Assembly: GCF_013836145.1 (NCBI RefSeq)
Contig: NZ_CP057483.1
Coordinates: forward strand, 1,736,001 to 1,800,000
DNA: 64,000 nucleotides
Source: Citrobacter sp. RHB25-C09
GTDB taxonomy: Bacteria; Pseudomonadota; Gammaproteobacteria; Enterobacterales; Enterobacteriaceae
Direction of reading: 5' to 3'
Shown: piece by piece, positions 54,575-63,848 of the stretch
Numbering within the stretch: position 1 is the first letter of the stretch
How the letters are laid out: each line of letters starts with the position of its first letter
Position numbers and translations under genes: made by a program
The notes under the pieces: generated by a model
The model's database searches: none
Told to the model about the DNA's origin: nothing
What the model saw: the letters and a program-made list of their open reading frames with translations, nothing else

Positions 54575-55524
54575 TGATCGGTGACAGCAAACTGCTGGCC
54601 AGTGCGGCATGGGACGCGCAGTCCCTTAATGAACTGAAATCCAAAGCGGGTCAGGATCCGGCGGCGAATCTCCGTCCGGTGGCCCGCCAGGTTGAAGGTA
54701 TGTTCGTACAGATGATGCTGAAGAGTATGCGGGAATCGCTGCCAAAAGATGGCATCTTCAGCAGCGATCAGACGCGTCTGTATACCAGCATGTACGATCA
54801 GCAGATTGCCCAACAGATGACCGCCGGCAAAGGATTAGGGCTGGCGGAAATGATGGTTAAGCAAATGACGCAGGGGCAGGCGCAGCCGACGGAGGAGGCG
54901 CCGCAGGTGCCGATGAAGTTCTCACTGGAAACGGTGACCAGCTATCAAAACCAGGCGCTGACGCAGCTGGTGCGCAAAGCCATGCCGAAAAACCCGGAAA
55001 ATTTCGACGAACCGCTTTCTGGCGATAGCAAAGACTTCCTTGCGCAACTCTCCCTTCCGGCGCGACTCGCCAGTGAGCAAAGCGGCGTGCCGCATCATCT
55101 TATTCTTGCGCAGGCCGCACTGGAGTCAGGCTGGGGGCAGCGGCAGATTCGCCGTGAAAACGGTGAGCCGAGCTTCAACCTGTTTGGGGTGAAAGCGTCT
55201 GGTAACTGGAAAGGACCCGTGACGGAAATCACTACCACTGAGTTTGAAAACGGCGAAGCGAAGAAAGTGAAGGCCAAGTTCCGCGTCTACAGCTCGTATC
55301 TGGAGGCACTGTCAGACTATGTGGGACTGCTGACCCGCAACCCGCGCTATGCTGCCGTCACGAACGCCGTCACCGCCGAACAGGGGGCACAGGCCTTGCA
55401 GAATGCCGGTTACGCCACCGATCCCAACTATGCGCGTAAATTAACCAGCATGATTCAACAGCTCAAGTCGATGAGCGAAAAAGTGAGTAATGCCTACAGT
55501 AGTCAACTCGACAATCTGTTCTAA
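54574..55524 (+). CDS. flgJ: Rod cap and peptidoglycan glucosaminidase FlgJ
   Basis: The 316-residue protein equals Salmonella FlgJ in length. The N-terminal half caps the rod (ASAAWDAQSLNELKSKAG, KSMRESLPKDG). The C-terminal half is a glucosaminidase domain with the conserved ALESGWGQRQIRRENGEPSFNLFGVKA region. It opens the peptidoglycan so the rod can cross. ATG 54574 overlaps the flgI stop. Confidence 0.96.
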   Translation: MIGDSKLLASAAWDAQSLNELKSKAGQDPAANLRPVARQVEGMFVQMMLKSMRESLPKDGIFSSDQTRLYTSMYDQQIAQQMTAGKGLGLAEMMVKQMTQGQAQPTEEAPQVPMKFSLETVTSYQNQALTQLVRKAMPKNPENFDEPLSGDSKDFLAQLSLPARLASEQSGVPHHLILAQAALESGWGQRQIRRENGEPSFNLFGVKASGNWKGPVTEITTTEFENGEAKKVKAKFRVYSSYLEALSDYVGLLTRNPRYAAVTNAVTAEQGAQALQNAGYATDPNYARKLTSMIQQLKSMSEKVSNAYSSQLDNLF

Positions 55525-55529
55525 ATGGC

Positions 55530-55556
55530 TCAAGTCCCGCGACCTGCTGCCGATAA
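55530..55556 (+). promoter_or_regulatory. Sigma-28 promoter for flgKL
   Basis: TCAA (55530-55533), a 15-base spacer and GCCGATAA (55549-55556) match the class 3 consensus at 11 of 12 positions. It lies 34 bases upstream of flgK, just after the flgJ stop, and would boost flgKL after hook completion. Confidence 0.92.
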
Positions 55557-55589
55557 TAATGGGTAACTGATGTAAAAAAAGGAATCTCC

Positions 55590-57230
55590 ATGTCCAGCTT
55601 GATTAACAACGCCATGAGCGGGCTGAGTGCGGCCCAGGCGGCGCTGAATACTGCCAGTAATAATATTTCCAGCTACAACGTTGCGGGATATACCCGACAA
55701 ACCACCCTTATGGCACAGGCGGGTAGCACACTGGGTGCTGGCGGTTGGGTGGGCAATGGGGTTTACGTATCGGGTGTACAGCGCGAATACGACGCTTTCA
55801 TTACGAACCAGTTACGTGCCGCGCAGAACCAGAGCAGCGGTCTGACGACGCGCTACGAGCAGATGTCGAAAGTCGATAACCTGCTGTCCAGCAAAACCAG
55901 CTCCGTTTCCACTACGCTTCAGGATTTCTTTACCAGCCTGCAAACGCTGGTGAGTAATGCGGAAGATCCGGCTGCACGCCAGACGCTGATTGGTAAAGCT
56001 AATGGTCTGGTCAATCAGTTTAAAACGACCGATCAGTATCTGCGCGATCAGGATAAACAGGTTAACACGGCAATTTCTGCCAGCGTTGAGCAGATCAATA
56101 ACTACAGCAAGCAGATTGCCAGCCTGAACGATCAGATCTCGCGGCTGACGGGTGTAGGTGGCGGGGCGTCCCCCAACGATTTGCTGGACCAGCGCGATCA
56201 GCTGGTCAGTGAACTGAATAAAATTGTCGGTGTGGAAGTAAGCGTGCAGGATGGCCACACTTACAACATTACTATGGCGAATGGTTATTCGCTGGTGCAG
56301 GGCAGTAACGCTCGTCAGGTGGCAGCCGTCTCTTCGAGCGCTGACCCTTCGCGCACCACCGTTGCCTACGTCGATGCGCTGGCAGGCAATATCGAAATTC
56401 CTGAAAAACTGCTCACCACCGGTTCCCTTGGCGGGCTGTTGACGTTCCGTAGTCAGGAGCTGGATCAAACCCGAAATACACTGGGACAACTCGCGCGGGC
56501 ATTTGCTGATGCGTTCAACGATCAGCATAACGCCGGTTTTGATGCGAAGGGCAATCCGGGTATGGATTTCTTCAGCGTCGGTGAGCCGGTCGTGCTGGTC
56601 AATAGCAAAAATACAGGAACCGCGACGGTGAGCGCTTCGGTAACTGACAGCGCTGCGGTGCAGGCCACAGACTATAAAATGGTCTACGATGGCGCAAAAT
56701 GGCAGATCACCCGTCTAGCCGATAACACCCGCTTTGAAGCCACAGAGACGGGTGGGGTACTGGCGTTTGACGGACTGGAAGTGACGGTGGGTACCGGCGC
56801 CGCGAAGAACGACAGTTTTACCCTTAAGCCAGTCAGTGACGCCATCATCAATATGGGCGTGCTGGTGACCAACGAAACGCAAATTGCGATGGCGAAAGAC
56901 AGTACGGCAGGCGAAAGCGATAACCGTAACGGCCAGGCGTTGTTGGATCTGCAAAGCAAAGGCACCACCGTTGGCGGCACCAAATCGTTTAACGATGCCT
57001 ATGCCACATTAGTGAGTGATGTCGGCAGCCGGACGTCAACGTTGAAAACCAGCAGCACCACGCAAAACAACGTAGCGCTACAGTTGACGAAAGAACAACA
57101 GTCCATTTCTGGCGTCAACCTGGATGAAGAGTATGGCAACCTGCAACGCTTTCAGCAGTACTACCTGGCGAATGCCCAGGTGTTGCAAACCGCCAGTTCG
57201 ATCTTTGATGCACTGCTGAATATTCGCTAA
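55590..57230 (+). CDS. flgK: Hook-filament junction protein FlgK (HAP1)
   Basis: The 546-residue protein has the conserved D0/D1 ends (SGLSAAQAALNTASNNISSYNVAGYTRQ; NLDEEYGNLQRFQQYYLANAQVLQTAS). It joins the hook to the filament, with FlgN as export chaperone. A class 3 promoter lies upstream, in addition to read-through from flgB. Confidence 0.97.
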   Translation: MSSLINNAMSGLSAAQAALNTASNNISSYNVAGYTRQTTLMAQAGSTLGAGGWVGNGVYVSGVQREYDAFITNQLRAAQNQSSGLTTRYEQMSKVDNLLSSKTSSVSTTLQDFFTSLQTLVSNAEDPAARQTLIGKANGLVNQFKTTDQYLRDQDKQVNTAISASVEQINNYSKQIASLNDQISRLTGVGGGASPNDLLDQRDQLVSELNKIVGVEVSVQDGHTYNITMANGYSLVQGSNARQVAAVSSSADPSRTTVAYVDALAGNIEIPEKLLTTGSLGGLLTFRSQELDQTRNTLGQLARAFADAFNDQHNAGFDAKGNPGMDFFSVGEPVVLVNSKNTGTATVSASVTDSAAVQATDYKMVYDGAKWQITRLADNTRFEATETGGVLAFDGLEVTVGTGAAKNDSFTLKPVSDAIINMGVLVTNETQIAMAKDSTAGESDNRNGQALLDLQSKGTTVGGTKSFNDAYATLVSDVGSRTSTLKTSSTTQNNVALQLTKEQQSISGVNLDEEYGNLQRFQQYYLANAQVLQTASSIFDALLNIR

Positions 57231-57244
57231 GGGAGCGGTCAATC

Positions 57245-58198
57245 ATGCGTATTAGTACCCAAATGATGTACCAGCAGAATATGCGTGGTATCACTAACTC
57301 TCAGGCGGAATGGATGAGGTATGGCGAGCAGATGTCAACGGGTAAGCGTGTGCTTAATCCGTCTGACGATCCGATTGCTGCCTCACAGGCTATTGTGCTT
57401 TCGCAGGCGCAAGCGCAAAACAGCCAGTATGCGCTGGCGCGTACCTTTGCAACGCAGAAAGTGTCACTGGAAGAAAACGTCCTGAGCCAGGTGACAACCG
57501 CCATCCAAAACGCGCAGGAGAAAATCGTTTACGCGGGTAACGGTACGTTAAGTGACGACGACCGTGCATCACTGGCAACCGATTTGCAGGGTATCCGCGA
57601 TCAGCTGATGAACCTGGCGAACAGCACCGACGGTAACAACCGCTTTATTTTTGCCGGTTATAAAACCGAAACGCCGCCGTTTGCCCAGGCTGACGGTGCT
57701 TACAGCGGTGGGACAGAAAGTATTACTCAGCAGGTTGATGCTTCCCGCACAATGGTCATTGGGCACACGGGCGATAAGATTTTCAACGCGATCACCAGTA
57801 ATGCGATCCCGGAACCGAATGGAGATCCCTCTGAAACCAGTCTGTTCAAAATGCTCGACACGGCGATTGACGCACTGAAAACGCCGGTTGCCGATGATGA
57901 GACGCTGAAAGCACAGGCGAAGGAAACGATTGATAAAACCACCCGTGGTCTGAAGAACTCGCTGAACAATGTGCTGAGTGTGCGTGCTGAACTGGGAACC
58001 CAGTTAAGTGAACTGAGCACCCTTGACGCTCTGGGAAGTGACCGCGCGCTGGGTCAAACGCAACAAATGAGTAACCTGGTGGATGTGGACTGGAACGCAG
58101 CCATTTCCTCCTACGTCATGCAACAGGCGGCGCTGCAGGCATCTTATAAAGCATTCTCAGACATGCAGGGGATGTCGCTGTTCCAGCTCAACCGCTAA
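57245..58198 (+). CDS. flgL: Hook-filament junction protein FlgL (HAP3)
   Basis: The 317-residue protein has flagellin-like ends (MRISTQMMYQQNMRGITNSQAEWMRYGEQMSTGKRVLNPSDDP). It forms the second junction zone next to the filament. It follows flgK by 14 bases and closes the flagellar operon at a strong terminator. Confidence 0.98.
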   Translation: MRISTQMMYQQNMRGITNSQAEWMRYGEQMSTGKRVLNPSDDPIAASQAIVLSQAQAQNSQYALARTFATQKVSLEENVLSQVTTAIQNAQEKIVYAGNGTLSDDDRASLATDLQGIRDQLMNLANSTDGNNRFIFAGYKTETPPFAQADGAYSGGTESITQQVDASRTMVIGHTGDKIFNAITSNAIPEPNGDPSETSLFKMLDTAIDALKTPVADDETLKAQAKETIDKTTRGLKNSLNNVLSVRAELGTQLSELSTLDALGSDRALGQTQQMSNLVDVDWNAAISSYVMQQAALQASYKAFSDMQGMSLFQLNR

Positions 58199-58243
58199 TG
58201 TCACCGTTTTAAACATATCATGAAACTGGATATGTTTATTTCT

Positions 58244-58279
58244 ACCCGCTCCACTTCACCCCGGAGCGGGTATTTTTTT
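58244..58279 (+). terminator. Intrinsic terminator of the flg operon
   Basis: A 9-bp stem ACCCGCTCC/GGAGCGGGT followed by ATTTTTTT. Confidence 0.93.
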
Positions 58280-58284
58280 ATTCG

Positions 58285-59478
58285 TTACACTTTCGCCGGT
58301 TGCGTTACTGGCTGGCGTTTGCCGAGACGCCTGATGGTCAGCGCAATGAACCCACTGAGGGTGGCCAACGTGACGACGCCGTTCCAGTTTGCCAGCATAT
58401 AGACCTGACTTCCCAGTACCGAACCCAGTGCCATCCCGATAAATACCACCGTGAACAGCAGAGCGTTAAGACGTCCCCTGGCCTGTGGCTCCAGGCTATA
58501 AACCAGGTTCTGATGTGCCACCAGGCTGGATTGCAGCCCAAGATCAAACCCAACCGCAGAGAATGCAATCAACAGCCATTGCCCCTGCACGGGTAACACA
58601 GGGAGCAGGAACATCAGCGCAAAAGAGATGGTCACCAGCAGGGCACCCAGTTGCGTGACCTTTTGTGCGCCAACTCTGTCCGCCAGATGACCTGCCAGCG
58701 GTGCGGCAAGCGCACCCGCGGCACCCGCGATACCGAACGCCCCCGCTGCTGCACTGCCCATCTGGTAATGGTCGGAAAGCATGATCGCAAGCGTAGACCA
58801 AAAGGCGCTGAAGGCAACCGAGAGGAAACCCTGTGCCAGTGCGGCACGGCGCAGAACGGGGTAACGTTGCCATAAATGTGCCATGGTCACCATCAGGGAG
58901 GGATAACTCAATGTGGAATGCACGGCAAAGGGGGGCAGCACTTTCCACAGCAGACCGCCTGTTAATGCAACGCTGATGGCTGCAAGCTGGTACATCTCCC
59001 GCCAGCCAAAGGTTTCACCGATAAAGCCGCTCACAGTACGTGAAAGCAGTATGCCAAGCAAAAGCCCGGTCATAACGGTACCCACTGTTTTCCCCTGTTT
59101 GCCTTCTGGTGCCAGGATAGCTGCTGCAGGGACGATGTCCTGCGCCATTGTTGCGGCCATCCCTAATAACAGACTGATGACAAGCAGGGAATGCAGTTGT
59201 CCGCAGAAGCTACAGGCAAGGAGGAGCAGGGCAAGCGCCGCGCTTTTCGTCAGGATCAGTTTCCGGCGGTCGTAGCGGTCACCAAGCGGCAGTAAAAACA
59301 GAATTCCCAACGCATAGCCTGCCTGCGTGAGCGTCGGTACCAGTCCCATGCCAGTCAAACTGAGGCGTAAATCCTGCCCCATTAACGGTAACAGTGGCTG
59401 TGCATAATAGATCGCGGCAACGCTAAATCCCGCGCCCAGCGCCAGAACAAAAATTAGCCAACGAGATGGTGTGTTCAT
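58285..59478 (-). CDS. MFS transporter of the sugar/drug efflux type
   Basis: The 397-residue protein has about 12 helices. LPLGDRYDRRKLILT fits motif A between helices 2 and 3, and there is a GLLLGILLSRTVSGFIGETFGWR segment typical of DHA1-type drug or sugar exporters. No gene symbol is claimed. ATG 59478 follows GAGGA by nine bases; the GTG at 59496 is less likely. It is divergent from an adjacent LysR gene, across a 110-base gap, which suggests that LysR controls it. The pair is inserted between flgL and rne, adjacent genes in E. coli. Substrate unknown. Confidence 0.88.
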   Translation of the reverse strand: MNTPSRWLIFVLALGAGFSVAAIYYAQPLLPLMGQDLRLSLTGMGLVPTLTQAGYALGILFLLPLGDRYDRRKLILTKSAALALLLLACSFCGQLHSLLVISLLLGMAATMAQDIVPAAAILAPEGKQGKTVGTVMTGLLLGILLSRTVSGFIGETFGWREMYQLAAISVALTGGLLWKVLPPFAVHSTLSYPSLMVTMAHLWQRYPVLRRAALAQGFLSVAFSAFWSTLAIMLSDHYQMGSAAAGAFGIAGAAGALAAPLAGHLADRVGAQKVTQLGALLVTISFALMFLLPVLPVQGQWLLIAFSAVGFDLGLQSSLVAHQNLVYSLEPQARGRLNALLFTVVFIGMALGSVLGSQVYMLANWNGVVTLATLSGFIALTIRRLGKRQPVTQPAKV

Positions 59479-59560
59479 TACATGGTCCTCAATCACAGGT
59501 GTGAGTCTATTTTTTGCTGACGGGCCGTAGTCTGGTAGCGGGCGAAGTGGTAAAACAGAT

Positions 59561-59575
59561 ATACATAGGGCGTAT
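59561..59575. promoter_or_regulatory. Candidate LysR T-N11-A operator
   Basis: ATAC-N7-GTAT at 59561-59575 is an inverted repeat that fits the T-N11-A pattern of LysR-type operators. It lies in the gap between the MFS gene and the LysR gene, close to the regulator start. Confidence 0.5.
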
Positions 59576-59588
59576 GAGCATATGAATT

Positions 59589-60524
59589 ATGTTAAAGAAT
59601 GAGCGTATAGACAGGGTGGAGCTGATGCGGACATTTGTCCGAATCGTCGAGGCTGGCTCACTCTCAGCGGCAGCCAGACAGTTGGCTACCACCCAGGCAA
59701 CCATCAGTCGTCGTTTGCAGTCGCTGGAGGCGATGCTGGGCGTTAAGCTGGTTCTGAGAACCACGCATGCAATGAAGCTGACGGATGATGGTGAGCGCTG
59801 CTACGAGCATGCTAAACACATCATCGATGCCTGGCTGGCGCTGGAAGATGGCCTGAACGTCACTGAAGATGAGCCGGTCGGCACGTTACGCGTTCGGGCA
59901 CCCCATGCTTTCGGCCAACAACAGCTTCTCGCGCCGTTGCTGGAGTTTTTGCAGCGCTATCCGAACCTGTCGGTCGAATGGATGCTTAACGATAAGAAGG
60001 TTGATTTTCTTGGCGACAATATCGATTGCGCTATTCGGGTCGGTGCGGAAGTAGACCCGGCTACGGTGACCGTGCTGCTCGCAGAGGTTCCACGCAGCGT
60101 AGTAGCGACGCCTGGACTACTGGAAAACTACCCGCACATCATTCAGCCTGAACAGCTTTCAGCCCTTCCCTGGATAGCGCTTAATACCTTTTATCAGTAT
60201 AACGTCTCGCTGACGCATCGACTCAGTCGCGAGCCGGTCACTATTCCCATCGCGCCGCGCCTGAGCACAGACAGTATTTATGTGGCGCGAAATGCCGCGC
60301 TGGCAGGTCTGGGGGTCTCAGTGGTTTCCAGTTGGACGGTAGCCGAAGATGTTGCACAAGGAAGGCTGATTGAACTGGTGGCTGACTGGCAGGCTGCACC
60401 ACTGCCGGTGCATCTGGTGTATCCATGGGCGCGATATTATCCCACACGCTTGCGCAAGTTTCTTGAGCTTATGAAAAAGGTGATGCCAGAACTGGCGGGA
60501 ATGCGACGCCCCGAGGAGAAATAA
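59589..60524 (+). CDS. LysR-family transcription regulator
   Basis: The 311-residue protein has an N-terminal winged helix (VELMRTFVRIVEAGSLSAAARQLATTQATISRRLQSLEAMLGVKLVLRT) and a C-terminal periplasmic-binding-like effector domain. It belongs to the CrgA/AaeR-like subgroup, with few clues to the effector. ATG 59589 was chosen because the usual upstream residues of the family (IDRVELM) are included; the ATG at 59625 has a better ribosome site (GGTGGAG) but would trim that part. Probably autoregulated and controlling the divergent MFS gene. Confidence 0.88.
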   Translation: MLKNERIDRVELMRTFVRIVEAGSLSAAARQLATTQATISRRLQSLEAMLGVKLVLRTTHAMKLTDDGERCYEHAKHIIDAWLALEDGLNVTEDEPVGTLRVRAPHAFGQQQLLAPLLEFLQRYPNLSVEWMLNDKKVDFLGDNIDCAIRVGAEVDPATVTVLLAEVPRSVVATPGLLENYPHIIQPEQLSALPWIALNTFYQYNVSLTHRLSREPVTIPIAPRLSTDSIYVARNAALAGLGVSVVSSWTVAEDVAQGRLIELVADWQAAPLPVHLVYPWARYYPTRLRKFLELMKKVMPELAGMRRPEEK

Positions 60525-60550
60525 AAAAGCCGACCCTAAGGTCGGCTTTT
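60523..60550. terminator. Bidirectional terminator between lysR-type gene and rne
   Basis: A 7-bp stem GCCGACC/GGTCGGC with a CTAA loop is flanked by six A residues on one side and four T residues on the other. It can stop transcription of both the LysR gene and rne. Confidence 0.9.
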
Positions 60551-60563
60551 CCGCTTACTGATG

Positions 60564-63500
60564 TTACTCGACAGGCTGAGGGCGAGTCGGTCCTGCGGAC
60601 GCATGATGCGTTGCGCTGTGACCACCAGCGGCACCTTTGCCTTCGAAGGCAAAATCAGGGCGCTGCCAGTCGCTGTGACGCGGCGCTTCCGGTACGTAAT
60701 CCGGCGCAGGCGCGCGAGTCATTGGTGCGGTTGCATGGCTGTGAATAGCAGCATCATCAGCAACTGTCGTAACAACAGACTCTTCGACTTTAGCGACTTC
60801 TTCTACCTGAGCTTCCACCTTAGTCTCTTCAACCACAGTCTGTGTTACCGGGACGACGGTTTCAGACTGGTCTTCAACAGCGGGCTGAATTTCCGCTGTC
60901 TGAACGTCAGCAGGTTGCTCTACCGCAACTGGCTCGGCAACCACTTCCGGCTCCACGACGACCACGTCTGCCTTTTCTTCGGCTACTGGCGCGACTTCCG
61001 GCGTTTCCGCTACTGGCTCAGCCTGAGTGGTCACTTCCTCAGCAACCGGGACATCCGCTTCGGCGATAACCTGAGGCTGCTCGTCAACAGGAGTCGCAAT
61101 CACTTCCGGATGCGTGGTTTCGACCACTGCTTCGGTTTGTGCAGGTGCTTGTGCGACGATTTCAGCAACGGGCTCGACCACTTCTACCGCAGCGACAATC
61201 GCTTGAGGCTCAGTCACTACTGGTTGAATCTGAACCTGCTCCACCGCCTGCTCGCGCTGTTCTTCTGGCTGTACGTCAAGCGGACGGGCAACCGGGTAGC
61301 GGATCCACGCTTTGCCGGAGGCCAGTTCTGGTGATGCGCACGCCACGGTTAACGGCATCGGTGACTGAAGCGGGTAACGCTCGTCACGGTAACGACGACG
61401 ACGCTGTCCACTGACGCGCAGATGACGCGGTGAGCGGCGAGAGCGACGCGGCATACCTGCAGCGTCACGCGCTTCGGTATTTTCTTCCTGCTCAGGCGCA
61501 GCTTCGGTCACGGCCGGCAGTGGGATTTTCACCAGCTCGGTGCTCTGTGCCGGTGCGCTTGGTGCGACAACCGGTTCCGCAACCTGATCTTCGTTGGCTG
61601 CGGTGGCGACTACTTCAGTTTCAACAGCATTGTCATTGTAACGAACCTTCTGGTTCAGCTGACGCTGTTTACGACGCTGCTGAGGCTGACGAACGCGTTC
61701 TTCCTGTTCCGTTTCCTGCGTCGGCTGCTGCTCGTCGAGAGTCAGAGCTTTAACTTCCTGCTGAGCCTGACGTTTGTCGTCACTGCGACGACGGTTGCGC
61801 TCACGACGCGGCTGTTGCTGCTCGTCACCTGATTTCGCTTTGTCAGCGACTTCGGCAGACGGCTGACGGTTGTCACGATTTTCGGCATTCTGCTGCGACT
61901 GACGACGGTTACGACGGTTCTCGTCACGATTTTCACCGCTTTCAGAACGGTCGCCACGGTCACCACGATTATCGCGGTTGTCACGACGATCGCCACGTTC
62001 ATTGCGGTCGCGACGGTTGTTCTGACGCTTACGGCGATCCTGCTGACGCTCCTGCTTTTCTTCGGCTTTTGGTGCCGGTTGCTCAACCGGTTTGGTTTCT
62101 TCGCTGCCGCTAAACAGGGCTTTTAGCGCGCTGAAGAAACGGCTTAACAGACCCGGCTCGGCTGGCGCGGCAGGGACCACAACAGATTTAGGTTCAGCGG
62201 CCTTAACGACAGGCTCGGCAGGCGTAGGCGCTGGCGGCACTTCTGGCATTGCAAAGGTGGCCAGAGCCGGTTGCTCCGGACGTTTACGCTCTGCGTATTC
62301 TTCTTCAGACGGCAGCGCCATCGCTTCTTCATGCAGCTTCGGCAGCATGTAGCTCAGCGTTGGCGTCTCTTCGCCTTTACGCACACGCAGTACGGAGTAA
62401 TGCGGCGTTTCCATCTGATCGTTAGGAACGATGACACAACGAACGCCATCCTGACGCGTTTCAATGGCATTCACTGCGGTACGTTTTTCGTTGAGCAGAT
62501 AAGAGGCAATTGGCACAGGAACAATCGCGTGGACTTCCTGGGTATTCTCTTTCAGCGCTTCTTCTTCGATCAGGCGCAGAATAGACAGGGACAGCGATTC
62601 GTTATCACGCACGGTGCCGGTACCGCTACAGCGTGGGCAGACGTGGTGGCTGGATTCACCCAGCGATGGGCTCAGGCGCTGACGGGACATTTCCAGCAGG
62701 CCGAAGCGAGAAATATGGCTGATTTGGATGCGCGCACGATCCTGACGTACCGCTTCACGCAGACGGTTCTCCACGGCGCGCTGATGGCGTACCGGCGTCA
62801 TGTCGATGAAGTCGATAACAATCAGACCACCGAGGTCACGCAGACGCAGCTGGCGCGCAATTTCGTCGGCGGCTTCCAGGTTGGTGTTAAATGCCGTTTC
62901 TTCGATATCGCCGCCGCGGGTAGCGCGAGCGGAGTTGATGTCGATAGCGGTTAACGCTTCGGTGCTGTCGATAACAATAGAGCCACCGGAGGGCAGACGC
63001 ACTTCACGCTGGAAGGCGGATTCAATCTGCGATTCGATCTGGTAGTGGCTGAACAGCGGGATTTCACCGGTGTACAGTTTGATTTTGCTGCTGAAGTCCG
63101 GACGACCCAATGCGGCAATGTGCTGGCGAGCCAGTTCAAGCACTTTCGGGTTATCAATCAGAATTTCACCAATGTCCTGACGCAGATAGTCGCGGAAGGC
63201 GCGCACAATCACGTTGCTTTCCTGGTGGATCAGGAACGGAGCAGGGCGGCTTTCCGCGGCTTTCTGAATGGCTTCCCAGTGTTTCAGGCGGAAGCTTAAA
63301 TCCCACTGCAGCGCTTCGGCGGATTTACCCACGCCAGCGGTACGCACGATAAGCCCCATGCCATCAGGCAGTTCCAGGCTTGCCAGCGCTTCTTTCAGTT
63401 CGGTGCGATCGTCGCCTTCGATACGACGAGAGATACCGCCCGCACGCGGGTTGTTTGGCATCAGTACCAGATAACTCCCCGCCAGGCTGATAAAGGTGGT

Positions 63501-63848
63501 CAGCGCAGCGCCTTTATTGCCGCGTTCTTCTTTATCAATCTGGACAATAACTTCCTGGCCTTCACGCAACACATCTTTGATGTTGGGGCGACCATGAGCG
63601 TTATAGTTTGCGGGAAAATATTCGCGGGCAATTTCTTTTAACGGGAGGAAACCGTGACGTTCAGCGCCGTAGTCAACAAAAGCAGCTTCCAGACTCGGTT
63701 CGATACGGGTAATTTTGCCTTTATAGATGTTCGCTTTTTTCTGCTCGTGTCCAGGACTTTCAATATCCAGATCGTACAGACGCTGCCCATCTACAAGGGC
63801 AACACGCAACTCTTCCTGCTGAGTTGCGTTGATTAACATTCTTTTCAT
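60564..63848 (-). CDS. rne: Ribonuclease E
   Basis: The 1094-residue protein begins MKRMLINATQQEEL. The catalytic half (about 1-530) includes the S1 domain, the DNase I-like domain with the catalytic aspartates (TAIDINSARATRGGD; VIDFIDM) and the zinc-link CPRCSGTG. A membrane-targeting helix (LLSRFFSALKALFSGSEE) and a disordered scaffold follow. The scaffold has an Arg-rich RNA-binding region, an enolase site (RRYRDERYPLQSP...) and the C-terminal PNPase site. It initiates mRNA decay and rRNA/tRNA processing. It is 33 residues longer than in E. coli, mostly in the acidic Val/Pro-rich linker. Confidence 0.98.
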   Translation of the reverse strand: MKRMLINATQQEELRVALVDGQRLYDLDIESPGHEQKKANIYKGKITRIEPSLEAAFVDYGAERHGFLPLKEIAREYFPANYNAHGRPNIKDVLREGQEVIVQIDKEERGNKGAALTTFISLAGSYLVLMPNNPRAGGISRRIEGDDRTELKEALASLELPDGMGLIVRTAGVGKSAEALQWDLSFRLKHWEAIQKAAESRPAPFLIHQESNVIVRAFRDYLRQDIGEILIDNPKVLELARQHIAALGRPDFSSKIKLYTGEIPLFSHYQIESQIESAFQREVRLPSGGSIVIDSTEALTAIDINSARATRGGDIEETAFNTNLEAADEIARQLRLRDLGGLIVIDFIDMTPVRHQRAVENRLREAVRQDRARIQISHISRFGLLEMSRQRLSPSLGESSHHVCPRCSGTGTVRDNESLSLSILRLIEEEALKENTQEVHAIVPVPIASYLLNEKRTAVNAIETRQDGVRCVIVPNDQMETPHYSVLRVRKGEETPTLSYMLPKLHEEAMALPSEEEYAERKRPEQPALATFAMPEVPPAPTPAEPVVKAAEPKSVVVPAAPAEPGLLSRFFSALKALFSGSEETKPVEQPAPKAEEKQERQQDRRKRQNNRRDRNERGDRRDNRDNRGDRGDRSESGENRDENRRNRRQSQQNAENRDNRQPSAEVADKAKSGDEQQQPRRERNRRRSDDKRQAQQEVKALTLDEQQPTQETEQEERVRQPQQRRKQRQLNQKVRYNDNAVETEVVATAANEDQVAEPVVAPSAPAQSTELVKIPLPAVTEAAPEQEENTEARDAAGMPRRSRRSPRHLRVSGQRRRRYRDERYPLQSPMPLTVACASPELASGKAWIRYPVARPLDVQPEEQREQAVEQVQIQPVVTEPQAIVAAVEVVEPVAEIVAQAPAQTEAVVETTHPEVIATPVDEQPQVIAEADVPVAEEVTTQAEPVAETPEVAPVAEEKADVVVVEPEVVAEPVAVEQPADVQTAEIQPAVEDQSETVVPVTQTVVEETKVEAQVEEVAKVEESVVTTVADDAAIHSHATAPMTRAPAPDYVPEAPRHSDWQRPDFAFEGKGAAGGHSATHHASAGPTRPQPVE

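Noticed and set aside
61930..62040. Short tandem repeats that look like a CRISPR or minisatellite
   Set aside because: They are in-frame codon repeats of an Arg/Asp/Asn-rich segment of RNase E, without spacers or cas genes.
62271..62954. 227-codon frame antisense to rne
   Set aside because: Long antisense frames are expected opposite this GC-rich conserved gene; the protein composition is not natural and rne is certain.
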